A stretch of DNA of 33,974 nucleotides, taken from positions 1 to 33,974 of the forward strand of contig JAIBAT010000012.1 in assembly GCA_019695055.1 (NCBI GenBank), in the 5' to 3' direction. Below, in pieces: positions 24,285 to 32,753 of the stretch. The position numbers were made by a program, and so were the translations under genes. The notes below the pieces were generated by a model, which saw only the letters and a program-made list of their open reading frames with translations, did not search any database and had not been told where the DNA came from. Within the stretch, counting starts at the first letter, position 1; the number at the start of each line of letters is the position of its first letter. This DNA is from Candidatus Sumerlaeaceae bacterium. Lineage in GTDB: Bacteria > Sumerlaeota > Sumerlaeia > Sumerlaeales > Sumerlaeaceae.

Positions 24285-25049
24285 TCACGGCTTCTGTCCT
24301 GCCACGATGATCACCGGATAGGCAAAGTGCACCTCATCTCCTACGAGGTGGGCTCCCATCCCCAGTGTGTCACGCCCCACGTCTTCGCGGAAGATACGGC
24401 GAATCTTCTCATCGTCGCTGGGGTTGGGGAAATTCGCCCGCAGTTGCGCTTCCACTTCCATTTCCACCTTGTACCAGCGGGTCTCAATGTCTTGCAGCCC
24501 GGCAGCCCGCGCCATGTCGATCAATTCGTCGGGCGTCAGGACCCGGGTGTGGGACGGGTCCTTCAGCTTCTCCACGTGGTCGTAAGCCTTGCGCTTTTCC
24601 GCGGGAATGGCCGCATCGGCCACGAGCAGGCGTCCGCCGGGTTTGCAAACCCGGACCATCTCGCGAAGCACGGCGTCCGGTTCCAGAAAATGGTGAAACG
24701 TATAGCGTGTCAGCACCACCGAGAATGAATCATCCGGAAAGGGGACCGGGCTCACATCGCCAACATGCCAGGAAACATTTTGCACACCCTTTTCGCTCTG
24801 GACCTCCCGCGCGCGATCGATCATGGCGGGGGTGATGTCGATGCCGGTTACGTGTGCGGCTTTCTCCGCAAAGGCGCAAGCGACCATACCGGGGCCGCAG
24901 GCCACATCGAGAACGGTGTCATCCGGTGTCACTTGACCCATCTCCACCATCATGGCCAGCGCGTGGGCATGCCCCAGCAGTTTAGAGAATGGCACAGCCT
25001 GCCTCGTAAACTGGTCAATGATGGAACTTTTGTGGGTTTCCTGCGACAT
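24285..25049 (-). CDS. Class I SAM-dependent methyltransferase (UbiE/Methyltransf_11 type)
   Basis: A 254-residue cytoplasmic enzyme. SAM-binding motif I is VLDVACGPGMVACAFA (the DxxCGxG form), followed by VTGIDITPAMIDRA for the acidic ribose-binding strand. HVGDVSPVPFPDDSFSVVLT is motif II/post-II, and VCKPGGRLLVAD is motif III. The start is ATG at 25049, supported by GGGGAGAG on the minus strand a few bases upstream; an upstream in-frame codon at 25082 would add 11 residues before MSQETHKSS. The substrate cannot be told. The upstream neighbour on the same strand is the secretin-like gene, 84 bases away. Confidence 0.88.
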   Translation of the reverse strand: MSQETHKSSIIDQFTRQAVPFSKLLGHAHALAMMVEMGQVTPDDTVLDVACGPGMVACAFAEKAAHVTGIDITPAMIDRAREVQSEKGVQNVSWHVGDVSPVPFPDDSFSVVLTRYTFHHFLEPDAVLREMVRVCKPGGRLLVADAAIPAEKRKAYDHVEKLKDPSHTRVLTPDELIDMARAAGLQDIETRWYKVEMEVEAQLRANFPNPSDDEKIRRIFREDVGRDTLGMGAHLVGDEVHFAYPVIIVAGQKP

Positions 25050-25133
25050 TGTCTCTCCCCAAATTGCTGAATTGAGTGGCAACGATCATCTACCGTGTCC
25101 CCGCGCAATATTTGGGAGAAGGACTTCGCTATG

Positions 25134-25898
25134 TTACGGCGAGTCGGTGGTTAGCAGCAGGCTCGGCTTGATAAAGATGATGGGTCCTGTCCCTGTGTCG
25201 ACGGTTCCCCTGCCCAGCCGGTCAACGTCCGGCAGTATCCCCCTCCCTGAGAAGCCAGCCTTGAAATCCCCGTCCCCGCTTTCGACGGAGACCTTGAATC
25301 GATCCCGGTTCACGGTCTGCCGTGTATAGACCATGATTGCCCCCAACGTCCCCGGCAGGATGGCGGTCCCCTTGCCGCTGGCCGTGTCGCCGTCCACAGT
25401 GATGGAGTTCGGGTCGATCTGGATCGTAACCCCAAAGTCCGAGACGACCGGTTTGACGTCCAACCGGACAGTATCCCCCGCCATTCCCGGTCGCGAGACC
25501 GTAGAGCGCAATTGCAACTGATTGGCGTCCCCTTCGCCGCGAATGTTGACATTGATCCGGGGCGCTTCAAGCCGGCCGTCGAGGTTGAACCGCAAGGGAT
25601 TGTTGGCCAGCGCCTTGATCGCGCCGTCCAGTGGCACCACAAAGGATTGCGAGGAGTACATATCCGTCACGAAGGCATCGCCAGACAGCGAGCCACCCGG
25701 CCCCTGGGTCATGGAGAAGGTCGTGAGGAAGTTACTCCCGCTGACATCATAGCTCACCCCAAGGGTTGATAGGTCCGCTATCCGTGCATCCACGATTCTT
25801 GCCTCGATAAGAATCTGTTGGGCGGGAACATCCGCGTGCGCAAGGTGCGCCGTCACCACGAGCGCGACCGTCAGGAAAGCATTCACAGATCGTTTCAT
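25134..25898 (-). CDS. Exported secretin-core-like protein
   Basis: A 254-residue protein with a signal peptide (about 1-22, AFLTVALVVTAHLAHA). Right after cleavage comes QQILIEARIVDARIADLSTL then GVSYDV, the characteristic entry strand of the secretin domain (GspD/PilQ: V-L-I-E-A-x-I-V-E-V-x-x-x-D-L-x-x-L-G-V). GDTVRLDVKPVVSDF is the conserved mid-domain strand. LPDVDRLGRGTVDTG and PIIFIKPSLL correspond to the end of the domain (P-x-L-x-x-L-G and L-I-I-F-I-x-P). The N0-N3 periplasmic ring domains of true secretins (usually 500-700 residues) are absent. The start ATG at 25898 has AAGGAG upstream. It may be a minimal outer-membrane beta-structure or a decayed derivative; no secretion operon surrounds it. 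Confidence 0.6.
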   Translation of the reverse strand: MKRSVNAFLTVALVVTAHLAHADVPAQQILIEARIVDARIADLSTLGVSYDVSGSNFLTTFSMTQGPGGSLSGDAFVTDMYSSQSFVVPLDGAIKALANNPLRFNLDGRLEAPRINVNIRGEGDANQLQLRSTVSRPGMAGDTVRLDVKPVVSDFGVTIQIDPNSITVDGDTASGKGTAILPGTLGAIMVYTRQTVNRDRFKVSVESGDGDFKAGFSGRGILPDVDRLGRGTVDTGTGPIIFIKPSLLLTTDSP

Positions 25899-26039
25899 GA
25901 GATTCGATTCTCCTTCAACGGAATCGCACACGAATCGACACCTACGGCGGGTTCCCTCAGAAGCCCAGAACCGATGGCCGAAATCAACCCAAAAGGTACA
26001 TGAGTTTAGTGGGCGAACGGAGAATTGTAAGTCACGCTG

Positions 26040-29000
26040 CTACTTCGTAATGGTGGCATCTAGCACGCTGTTGGCGCTGTCGAACGAATAACCGCTCTTG
26101 CTCAGATTGCTGACCGAGAGCGTGTAGGTTCCGGGGCCGCCGGAGGCGCTGAGGGTCGCAACGCCGGTACGGCCGGTACGAACGGTTTGGGTAGTTGTGG
26201 CGCCGCCGGGCTTCTGCCACAAGGCGGTGACATTTACCCCAGAAACGGCGACGTTGGCTCCGTTGCGCACTGTGACTCTGCCCGTGAACCGCAATCGGCT
26301 GCCGCGACCACTGGCCGACAACGTGACGACAGTGCTCCGCAGGACAGTGCCAGGGGCCGGGCTTACCGTAATCATCATGTTGGCGCTGGCCGTATTGCCA
26401 GAATTGTCATGGACAGTAAGTGTGGCGGTATAAGTTCCCGGGGTGTTGTAGGTGTGGTTGGGGTTGGCAGCGCTGGAGCCGGTGCCATCGCCAAAGTCCC
26501 ATGTGCGCGCCACAATGGTTCCATCCGGGTCTGTGGATCCCGCGGAACTGAAGTTCACGTTTAGGGGTGCGGATCCCGTGGCGGGCGTTGCCGAGGCCAC
26601 AGCAATGGGTTTGGCATTGGGCGGGCCAACGTTCACAGCCACGGTTGCCGTCGTTGTTTCCCCGCGGCTATCAAAAACTTTCAGGGTTGCTGTATAATGT
26701 CCCTGTTCCTGATACGTATGGTAGGAGGTTGCACCGTAGGAATAGTTGCCATCGCCATAGGTCCACTCGCAGTTGCCCAGAAATCCATCGGGATCGTGGG
26801 ACCCGTCGGCGCGGAACGTCACGTCCAGCGGCGCAGGGCCGCTTGATGGGGACGCGCTGGCCACGGCGACCGGGGGTATGTTGGGTGCGACTGCTTTCAC
26901 CAGCACCCCTTGGGATGCGGAAGCGCCGCCATTATCCATAACTGTCAGCCTAGCGAGGTATGGTCCAGGCTCGGTGTAGGTGTGCGGCGGATTGGGGAGT
27001 GATGAACCCGCGCCGTCGCCAAAATCCCAGACAGTCTCGGCGACAAACCCATCAGGGTCGTTGGACCCTTCTGAGTCCAGGTTGACGGTAACAGGCACGT
27101 CGCCACCTTCCGGACTTGCAGACGCGACGGCAATGGGCCACTCGTTGGAGATCGCATCAAGGATCTGGTACCCGACCCGGTAGTTGGCGTGGGTCCCATC
27201 ATTCAGCATGAAGGCAGCGGCCAGCAGGGTCTTCCCATTTTCTGCCACCACGGTCGGGTCGGTCTCACTTGCTGGCGAGGCGGAGAATATGAATCCATGG
27301 GGATCAATCACGCCACCACTCTGTGTCACCCGCATGGCCATCAGGTCGCCGCGAGCGTCGAGCTGGTCAAGGTTCAAGTCGTCCGGGCGAAATTTCTGAT
27401 CCTGAAAAATGAGAACAAAGAATTGCCCGTCCCAGGCGACACGCGGTTTGTACTGGTTGCCAACCCAGGGGGTCAGGTTGAAGGACGAGGATGCGGTTCC
27501 GTTTGCCTGAACGGTGTAGGCGATAAGATCCGTTTCCACGCCGGAAGTTCTCTCCGCAGATTGCACGAGCAGGGCAGTATTGCCGCTTGAGGCGAGCCCG
27601 ATTTCAAAGCTCCCGTTGCCGCCGGCCGTCGAGAATACCTCGAATCCGGTGGAGGTTATGGTTGTGCCTGCGTCGGGGACAAAGGCTCCAATCGTGTTGG
27701 CACCTGAATCATCATGGCTGAAGTTGTTGTGCATGGCCACAAAATAGCCACTGCCAAGCGAAACCACGGCCGGAGCTCGCGAGATGTAATAACCCCCGAC
27801 AAAGACAGGGGTAACGTCCAGCACCGCACCCGAGGCGCCCTGAACTCGCGCACCAACGCAGTAGATAATCTCCGGCGTGTAACCAAACCGGCGCGCTGTT
27901 ACCAAGAACTGGTCGCCGTGGGCGGCCACGTCTGCCGGGCCAAAGGCGGACGTCATCACGACGAAGGGCACAGCATCAATTTTCGTTCCATCCGCCATCA
28001 GGCGCTGGGCCACGATCCCGCTGACGTTTCCCCACGTCGCCATGTAAACTGAGCCATTCCACGCCACATTGGGTGAGCCGGGGGCACCGTTGCCGGCGCC
28101 GGAATCGAGTTGCACAGGCCCCGGTGTGAGCGGATTGCCGCCCGCGTCCAGCGGCTGCGCCATCACCCTGGCCCCGCCGGAAACGGCACTGCGGTAAACG
28201 GCCATGTAGCCACTGCCATTGGTGGCAATGTCGGGCCGCAGTTGGGCTGGGGCGCCGGTGGAAAGCACCTTGCTCGCTGTTCCAGTGTTGTTGGCTGCAA
28301 TGCGCGCGGCAATGACATCAGTGTCGAAGTTCATATAACTTGTGGAAACCACATGAGCCCCGCCCGTGCTGTCGGCGGCGGTCGGGCCAATTTGTAATCC
28401 GGGCACTGCGACACTGCCCGGATCCAACAGGGTCCCCGCCGAGTTCACACGGGCCACCCAACCCATGGCATACTCGCCCCAGGTTACGCGCCAGTAAGTA
28501 CCGTCCCAAACGACAGTGCCCGCAGTGTAAGGAGTTTTGGTTCCGGACAAATTGACGCCGTTGCCGTCGAGTTTCTGGCCGGTGATCGAGACCCGTGTTC
28601 CCGCGACATTCACGCTGAAGTCGGGGTTCTGTCGTGTCCATACGATGTAAAATTCATTGCCATTGCTGGCGAGTCCCGAGAGTGGCGACGGCATCAGCGC
28701 CAGCGGGGTGGCATCCAGCAAATTGAGATTGGCGTCAAACCGTACCGCCTTGGTGTCGTTCACGCCGTTGTCGTAAACGTCATTGAAGGTAAGCAGAAAC
28801 ACTCCTCCCGCAAAGGCCAACTTAAGGTTGGAGCGCATGTAGTATGTTTCCTTCACGAGAACCCTGGTGGGCGGATCCAAGGCGAGCCCAGCGGGCGATA
28901 CGCGGACGGCCACAAAGTCTCCTCCAGTGTCATTGCCCTCGTTCACCACGACCCAGTTGTTGCCATCCGAAGCCACGGTCCAATACGGCCCCCCGGGCGG

Positions 29001-29480
29001 ACGAAGTCCAAACAGGTTGATGGGTTTTGTGTCGAGAACCTGCCCGCTGGGGGCCACCCGTATTGCTTGCAGCCCCTTATCATAGTAGCCGCCCGTGCCG
29101 CTAAGCAGGTAGGTTTCAAACACGACCAGCCAGTTGCTGCCGTTCCACGAAACCTTCGGATTGCCCTGGGATGCTGGTCCGGCAAAGACGGCAATCGGCA
29201 CGGACTCGAGGGGCTGGCCGGCGCTATCCATGCGAACGCCATAAATATCGTGGGCGGTTTCGCCTTCGTAACCCCCGGTTACGTTGGCCCTGTTATCGGA
29301 CCACACAACCAGGGCAAGATTGCCTCCCTGGGCAATGGCGGGCGCGGTCTGTTCGCCGGCGGCAGGGCCAATTCCGGAATCTCCCGGCAGAAAATGTGTC
29401 GGGGACGCGACCCCGCGGGTTGCGCAGAGCGAAACTGCCACAACCAACACAGTTGCGACTCGGACCAGTTTACGGTACAT
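26040..29480 (-). CDS. Giant secreted repeat protein with three PKD domains
   Basis: A 1146-residue exported protein with a signal peptide to about residue 25 (LVRVATVLVVAVSLCATRGV). Residues ~30-775 contain many repeats of about 45-60 residues: G-x-x-W/F/Y-x-V-x-W/F, then R-V-x-x-x-G-x-x-L-D. Examples are WNGSNWLVVFETYLLSG with RVAPSGQVLDTKPINLF, and ASNGNEFYIVWTRQ with RVSITGQKLDGNGVNLSG. They predict one or more beta-propellers. Three PKD domains follow at about residues 778-863, 867-950 and 957-1040, each with P-x-A-V-A-S-A-x-P, a D-P-D-G turn, W-x-(F/Y)-G-D-G and H-T-Y/H-x-Y. The last ~100 residues form an Ig-like or carboxypeptidase-regulatory-like domain (VTVRNGANVAVSGVNVTALW). No sorting motif is seen. 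Adhesive or structural cell-surface role is inference. Confidence 0.82.
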   Translation of the reverse strand: MYRKLVRVATVLVVAVSLCATRGVASPTHFLPGDSGIGPAAGEQTAPAIAQGGNLALVVWSDNRANVTGGYEGETAHDIYGVRMDSAGQPLESVPIAVFAGPASQGNPKVSWNGSNWLVVFETYLLSGTGGYYDKGLQAIRVAPSGQVLDTKPINLFGLRPPGGPYWTVASDGNNWVVVNEGNDTGGDFVAVRVSPAGLALDPPTRVLVKETYYMRSNLKLAFAGGVFLLTFNDVYDNGVNDTKAVRFDANLNLLDATPLALMPSPLSGLASNGNEFYIVWTRQNPDFSVNVAGTRVSITGQKLDGNGVNLSGTKTPYTAGTVVWDGTYWRVTWGEYAMGWVARVNSAGTLLDPGSVAVPGLQIGPTAADSTGGAHVVSTSYMNFDTDVIAARIAANNTGTASKVLSTGAPAQLRPDIATNGSGYMAVYRSAVSGGARVMAQPLDAGGNPLTPGPVQLDSGAGNGAPGSPNVAWNGSVYMATWGNVSGIVAQRLMADGTKIDAVPFVVMTSAFGPADVAAHGDQFLVTARRFGYTPEIIYCVGARVQGASGAVLDVTPVFVGGYYISRAPAVVSLGSGYFVAMHNNFSHDDSGANTIGAFVPDAGTTITSTGFEVFSTAGGNGSFEIGLASSGNTALLVQSAERTSGVETDLIAYTVQANGTASSSFNLTPWVGNQYKPRVAWDGQFFVLIFQDQKFRPDDLNLDQLDARGDLMAMRVTQSGGVIDPHGFIFSASPASETDPTVVAENGKTLLAAAFMLNDGTHANYRVGYQILDAISNEWPIAVASASPEGGDVPVTVNLDSEGSNDPDGFVAETVWDFGDGAGSSLPNPPHTYTEPGPYLARLTVMDNGGASASQGVLVKAVAPNIPPVAVASASPSSGPAPLDVTFRADGSHDPDGFLGNCEWTYGDGNYSYGATSYHTYQEQGHYTATLKVFDSRGETTTATVAVNVGPPNAKPIAVASATPATGSAPLNVNFSSAGSTDPDGTIVARTWDFGDGTGSSAANPNHTYNTPGTYTATLTVHDNSGNTASANMMITVSPAPGTVLRSTVVTLSASGRGSRLRFTGRVTVRNGANVAVSGVNVTALWQKPGGATTTQTVRTGRTGVATLSASGGPGTYTLSVSNLSKSGYSFDSANSVLDATITK

Positions 29481-29485
29481 CTTCT

Positions 29486-29491
29486 TCCTCC
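29486..29491 (-). promoter_or_regulatory. Ribosome-binding site of the PKD exoprotein, overlapping an upstream ATG
   Basis: On the minus strand GGAGGA lies 5 bases before the ATG at 29480. An in-frame ATG at 29495 sits directly against this site and has no site of its own, so the codons M-G-R-K-K are most likely the untranslated ribosome-binding site. Confidence 0.75.
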
Positions 29492-29746
29492 CCATTTGCC
29501 ACCCACCGGCCGATCCACCAAAGATTCCAGAAACGCCTGCCGGAGTAATGACAGGGGAATCTACCGTCTTGGGGAAAAATTAGTTGTTCCAACAGTGACG
29601 CTGCTTTGGAGGAAAACGCTGTACCCCGCGCAGCGCAGATTTCACGCCCGTCGCGTAACTTGCGGGCGGTAACTTTAGCGATTGATACCGGGCTGTAACC
29701 GGTCAATCCTCCCAACAAATCCGGTAACCCAAGGGGACGGTGGCAC

Positions 29747-30367
29747 GTGAATTTCGAGGAAGCCTTCTACGCAGCCGAAGAGGAAGCCCTTGGGTTTCTG
29801 GTGCGAGACCATGGGTTTCGGGCCCTGGAACGAATGGCCAGCGAGGAGGATGGCTTTGCCTACACGACTTACGTGCAGAACCTTCCCCCGGAGCCGGCGA
29901 ATACCTACCCAAGGTATGTCACCCTGACCATGGAGCCGTTACGTCCCGCCCTCGATCTGAGCATTGCCAACGAACCCGGCGATACCTACACCGTTGCGGA
30001 GCTGTACCGGCTGGTTCGCGATCTTCCCATGGTGCCCTTCGAGCATAACCTCTCCGACGAAATGCACGACCCCGCACAGATGGCCGCGGAGTTTACGCGG
30101 CTGGCGGATGTGCTGCGCCAATGCGGTGCGCGGTTCTTTGGTGGCGACCATACCCTCTGGGCCGACCTCCACGCGCTGCGCGTCGCCCTGGCTCACGAGC
30201 AGCAGGACCAGCGCGCGCTCGCCGCAGCCGATACGGCGTTTCACGCCCACGACTGGCATCAGGTCGCCGAGCTGCTGCGGCCCATGGAGGGCCGGCTGCA
30301 CCACGCCGAGGCTGCGAAGTTGGCCCACGCGGAGAAGAGGTTGCGGGAGGAAGCCCGACGAGCATGA
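29747..30367 (+). CDS. Cytoplasmic protein of unknown function
   Basis: A 206-residue soluble protein with no signal peptide or membrane segment. It starts at GTG with an AAGGGG-like site about 10 bases upstream. The first half is mixed alpha/beta (EEEALGFLVRDHGFRALERM, YVTLTMEPLRPALDLSIANE); the second half is helical and Ala/His-rich (ARFFGGDHTLWADLHALRVA, HDWHQVAELLRPMEGRLHHA, AKLAHAEKRLREEARRA). I do not recognise a family. It is flanked by divergent and downstream genes for secreted proteins and shares no clear operon with them. Confidence 0.65.
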   Translation: MNFEEAFYAAEEEALGFLVRDHGFRALERMASEEDGFAYTTYVQNLPPEPANTYPRYVTLTMEPLRPALDLSIANEPGDTYTVAELYRLVRDLPMVPFEHNLSDEMHDPAQMAAEFTRLADVLRQCGARFFGGDHTLWADLHALRVALAHEQQDQRALAAADTAFHAHDWHQVAELLRPMEGRLHHAEAAKLAHAEKRLREEARRA

Positions 30368-30595
30368 TGGGGAAGCGGGGAAGAGAACGGTCCGTGGCGG
30401 TGCAATGCAAAAAGGCGTTAATGTGAAATCGTCCATCGTTGGCGATTTTGCGTTGACCTTTGATAGGGAGCCCCGCTTTCCTTCAACCTCCACCGTTCAC
30501 TGAAACCCGCCTTCAGGAAAACTGGACCCCTGTAGCGCGGCGCTTTTGTGTGCTGCGGTTGGAAAATCAATCACTTTTCAGGGGGATTACTCGCC

Positions 30596-31846
30596 ATGAA
30601 CACAGGCATTTTTCGCTCTTTCTCGCTGGCCGCCATTCTCGCAGTCCAGGCCACGGGTGCATTCGCACAATTCACTTTTACGCTGGCTGGTGACAACACG
30701 ACCTCGGATCCCCGTGTGCCCAGCCAGTTGATGTTCGACTACCAGACGCCCTCCATCAGCGCGGGCAAGATTGCGTTCTATGGTTACGGGTTCGGCCCGG
30801 CTGTGTTTGCGGGGGTGCCCCCGACGTATTCGGTTTTCGTGGATTTCAATACGACTTCCCCTGATACCATTTCTAGCTACAACCCCTTCTCCACTTATCC
30901 CCAGCCCATCATCGATGAGGCCGGTCGCATTGCCATGGTGGCGCTGACCGGAGCCCATGGGTACGCCGAGTTGTACCAGGAGAGCGGCGTTCTGAAACTC
31001 GGCCCGGCCACCTTTCCGGGCCAGACGATCCCAAACGGCACCGGGAACTTCAATACTCTGCGGATGCCCTGGATCAGCAACGGTGTGTTGGCGCTCTATG
31101 GAGACGGCTCGTCCTCCCAGGGAGGTATCTACACAAGCTCGTCGCTGGGTTTGACGCGCATCGTGGACAAGGCGACGACATTCCCCGGTACCGGAAGCAG
31201 CCTCTTTGAGAGTTTCTATACGAGGCCCGGCATAGCAAACGGGACAGTCATGTTCCTGGGCAGTGCGCAGTCGGCGACGCTCTTCGGCGTATTTACCGCC
31301 CCAGCCACGGGCGGTTCCTTGACCACCGTTGCGCAATCGGGCGATGCACTGCCGGGCAGTGCCTTTACTCTTGGCACGCTGCCTTTGGCGCGGAGTTCCA
31401 ATTCGGGGGTGACCTTCTATGCGACCGCGCAAACCAGCAGTTCCTTTACCGGGCTCTATACAAACGTTGGTGGCCCGCTCACCAAGATCATGGATACCTC
31501 CACGCTCATCCCCGGTAGCGCCACGGCGACTTACACGGCCCTCCCGGGCGGGATTACCTCGCCGTTGGGAATGGATGCGGGCCAGGTGGTCTTCCTCGCC
31601 GGCGATACCGAGAGCAGCAACCTGGCGATCTACTACTGGAAGAGCGGCACCGTCACCCGCGTGATCAAGAAGGGCGACACCCTCGGCGGCAAAACCGTGA
31701 CGTCGCTGGACATGGGCCCCCAGCCCATCAGCGGCAACAAGATCGCCTTTAAGGCAACCCTGTCCAATTCTCCGTCGGACATCCAGTCCATCTGGATAGC
31801 GACAATTCCCGGCGCTGCGGTGGAGGAGTGGTCGCATTACGAGTAG
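30596..31846 (+). CDS. Secreted repeat protein (DUF7453/choice-of-anchor-like)
   Basis: A 416-residue exported protein with a signal peptide (about 1-24, SFSLAAILAVQATGAFA). The mature part has repeats of about 60 residues with P-x-I-x-x-G-x-I/V-x-F/L-x-G/A. Examples are TPSISAGKIAFYGYGFG, PWISNGVLALYGDGSSS, RPGIANGTVMFLGSAQS, and QPISGNKIAFKATLSN. Between them run pieces such as LTRIVDKATTFPGTGSS, LTTVAQSGDALPGSAFT and VTRVIKKGDTLGGKTVTSL. This pattern is known from secreted propeller-like proteins, often with PEP-CTERM sorting tails, but no such tail is visible here. The start ATG at 30596 is preferred to a codon at 30548 because a GGGGG-containing site precedes it and the signal peptide begins there. 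Function unknown. Confidence 0.75.
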   Translation: MNTGIFRSFSLAAILAVQATGAFAQFTFTLAGDNTTSDPRVPSQLMFDYQTPSISAGKIAFYGYGFGPAVFAGVPPTYSVFVDFNTTSPDTISSYNPFSTYPQPIIDEAGRIAMVALTGAHGYAELYQESGVLKLGPATFPGQTIPNGTGNFNTLRMPWISNGVLALYGDGSSSQGGIYTSSSLGLTRIVDKATTFPGTGSSLFESFYTRPGIANGTVMFLGSAQSATLFGVFTAPATGGSLTTVAQSGDALPGSAFTLGTLPLARSSNSGVTFYATAQTSSSFTGLYTNVGGPLTKIMDTSTLIPGSATATYTALPGGITSPLGMDAGQVVFLAGDTESSNLAIYYWKSGTVTRVIKKGDTLGGKTVTSLDMGPQPISGNKIAFKATLSNSPSDIQSIWIATIPGAAVEEWSHYE

Positions 31847-31872
31847 GGAAGGCAATCGATAAAGTCTTCCCT
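31845..31872 (+). terminator. Weak hairpin overlapping the stop of the repeat protein gene
   Basis: AGGGAAG (31845-31851) and CTTCCCT (31866-31872) are a 7-bp inverted repeat with a 14-base loop, beginning within the stop codon of the gene at 30596-31846. The long loop and missing T-run make it only a possible terminator. Confidence 0.3.
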
Positions 31873-31911
31873 TATGGCCCATGAACTGTGCCCGAGAAAA
31901 AGGCCTGTTAG

Positions 31912-31935
31912 GGTGGCAGCGGCGTCTCGCCGCTG
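31912..31935 (+). repeat. REP-like palindrome upstream of the RAYT gene
   Basis: A 24-base element: GGTGG, then stem CAGCGGCG, loop TCT, stem CGCCGCTG (8-bp perfect stem). It is 74 bases before the RAYT start. Its layout and most of its bases match, in opposite orientation, the element at 32537-32560. RAYT transposases mobilise REP hairpins of this kind, with a conserved foot (here GGTGG) next to the stem. Confidence 0.7.
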
Positions 31936-32008
31936 AACAAACAGGATCGGTTAAGCTCACTCCACTCCTTAACATAATCTTGAACCCTTTGCTCGGACCC
32001 TGTGCAAT

Positions 32009-32683
32009 TTGCACCTTGTGTCTGACCCAAACCACTATTTCGACCCGGATGCTCACACAGAGACTCTCTCGGGCAGTCTGCCACATTGGCGGCAGAGCGG
32101 CGTCATCTACTTTGTCACCTTCCGTCTTGCCGACTCATTGCCCCGGGAGAAACTTCAGCAGTGGGAATTGGAGCGGAGGGCCTGGCTAAAGGATCACCCC
32201 GAACCCCACTCCCTTGAAACGCGCCGCAAATATTATAGACTGTTTCCACAACGCCTTCAGGACTGGCTGGACGCCGGTACTGGTTCCTGTATCCTGCAAT
32301 CTTCCGAAGTAAAGGACCTGGTGACCAACGCACTCAGGCATTTCGACAAAGTTCGTTACGATCTCGACGCATTTGTCGTTGCCCCAAACCATGTCCATGC
32401 CCTTGTCACTCCAAAGCCGGGGTGGAAGCTTAGCGATATCCTGCATTCATGGAAATCATTTACATCCCATGAGATATTGAAACTGCCGGTCGCCGTTTCC
32501 CGACTAAGAGGAAGCATGGCGGAACGCGTGCGAAATCAGAGCCGGGACGGCTCTGCCACCTTAGGGGCTTTGAGTGTTTGGGAAAAAGAGTCGTTTGATC
32601 ATATAGTGCGAACTGAGAACAGTCTCAATCGATTCCGGGATTACATCCGGGCTCATGAGGTTAACCCTAACAAAACTCATTGA
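32009..32683 (+). CDS. REP-associated tyrosine transposase (RAYT, IS200-like Y1/HUH)
   Basis: A 224-residue protein. The RAYT N-terminus is clear (YFDPDAHTE, LPHWRQSGVIYFVTFRLADS). The HUH motif is PNHVHALVTPK, which binds the catalytic metal. The C-terminal block EKESFDHIVRTENSLNRFRD then YIRAHEVNP carries the tyrosine expected to attack DNA. HSWKSFTSHEI is the conserved middle helix. Between EILKLPVAVSRLR and VWEKESF lies an extra stretch whose residues QSRDGSAT are encoded by a REP hairpin inside the gene. The start is uncertain: TTG at 32009 or GTG at 32018; no ribosome-binding site is obvious. The frame is intact, so it may be active on the local REP family. Confidence 0.88.
   Translation: MHLVSDPNHYFDPDAHTETLSGSLPHWRQSGVIYFVTFRLADSLPREKLQQWELERRAWLKDHPEPHSLETRRKYYRLFPQRLQDWLDAGTGSCILQSSEVKDLVTNALRHFDKVRYDLDAFVVAPNHVHALVTPKPGWKLSDILHSWKSFTSHEILKLPVAVSRLRGSMAERVRNQSRDGSATLGALSVWEKESFDHIVRTENSLNRFRDYIRAHEVNPNKTH
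32537..32560 (-). repeat. REP-like palindrome inside the RAYT coding sequence
   Basis: Read on the minus strand this is GGTGG, stem CAGAGCCG, loop TCC, stem CGGCTCTG (8-bp perfect stem). It differs from the copy at 31912-31935 at five bases: four are two compensatory base-pair changes in the stem (C-G to A-T, G-C to C-G) and one is in the loop. The GGTGG foot is unchanged. It lies in frame and encodes QSRDGSAT of the transposase. Confidence 0.7.
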
Positions 32684-32753
32684 GAAAGCGTACAAAGATT
32701 GGAATTCTCCGGATCTCAATCATGAGAATCGATCACGTTGGAACCGCACCTTG

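Noticed and set aside
25058..25116. Inverted repeat CCCAAAT ... ATTTGGG between the methyltransferase and secretin-like genes
   Set aside because: Arms are 7 bases apart by about 45 bases; too weak for an operator or terminator call.
29687..29703. ACCGG ... CCGGT inverted repeat upstream of the gene at 29747
   Set aside because: Five-base arms with a 7-base loop are common by chance in GC-rich DNA.
30426..30448. AAATCG ... CGATTT imperfect hairpin after the unknown cytosolic gene
   Set aside because: Stem is interrupted by mismatches and no clear T-run follows; not strong enough to call a terminator.
30587..32086. Minus-strand open frame of 499 codons
   Set aside because: Antisense to the secreted repeat protein and crossing the REP element; Arg/Gly/His-rich without motifs.
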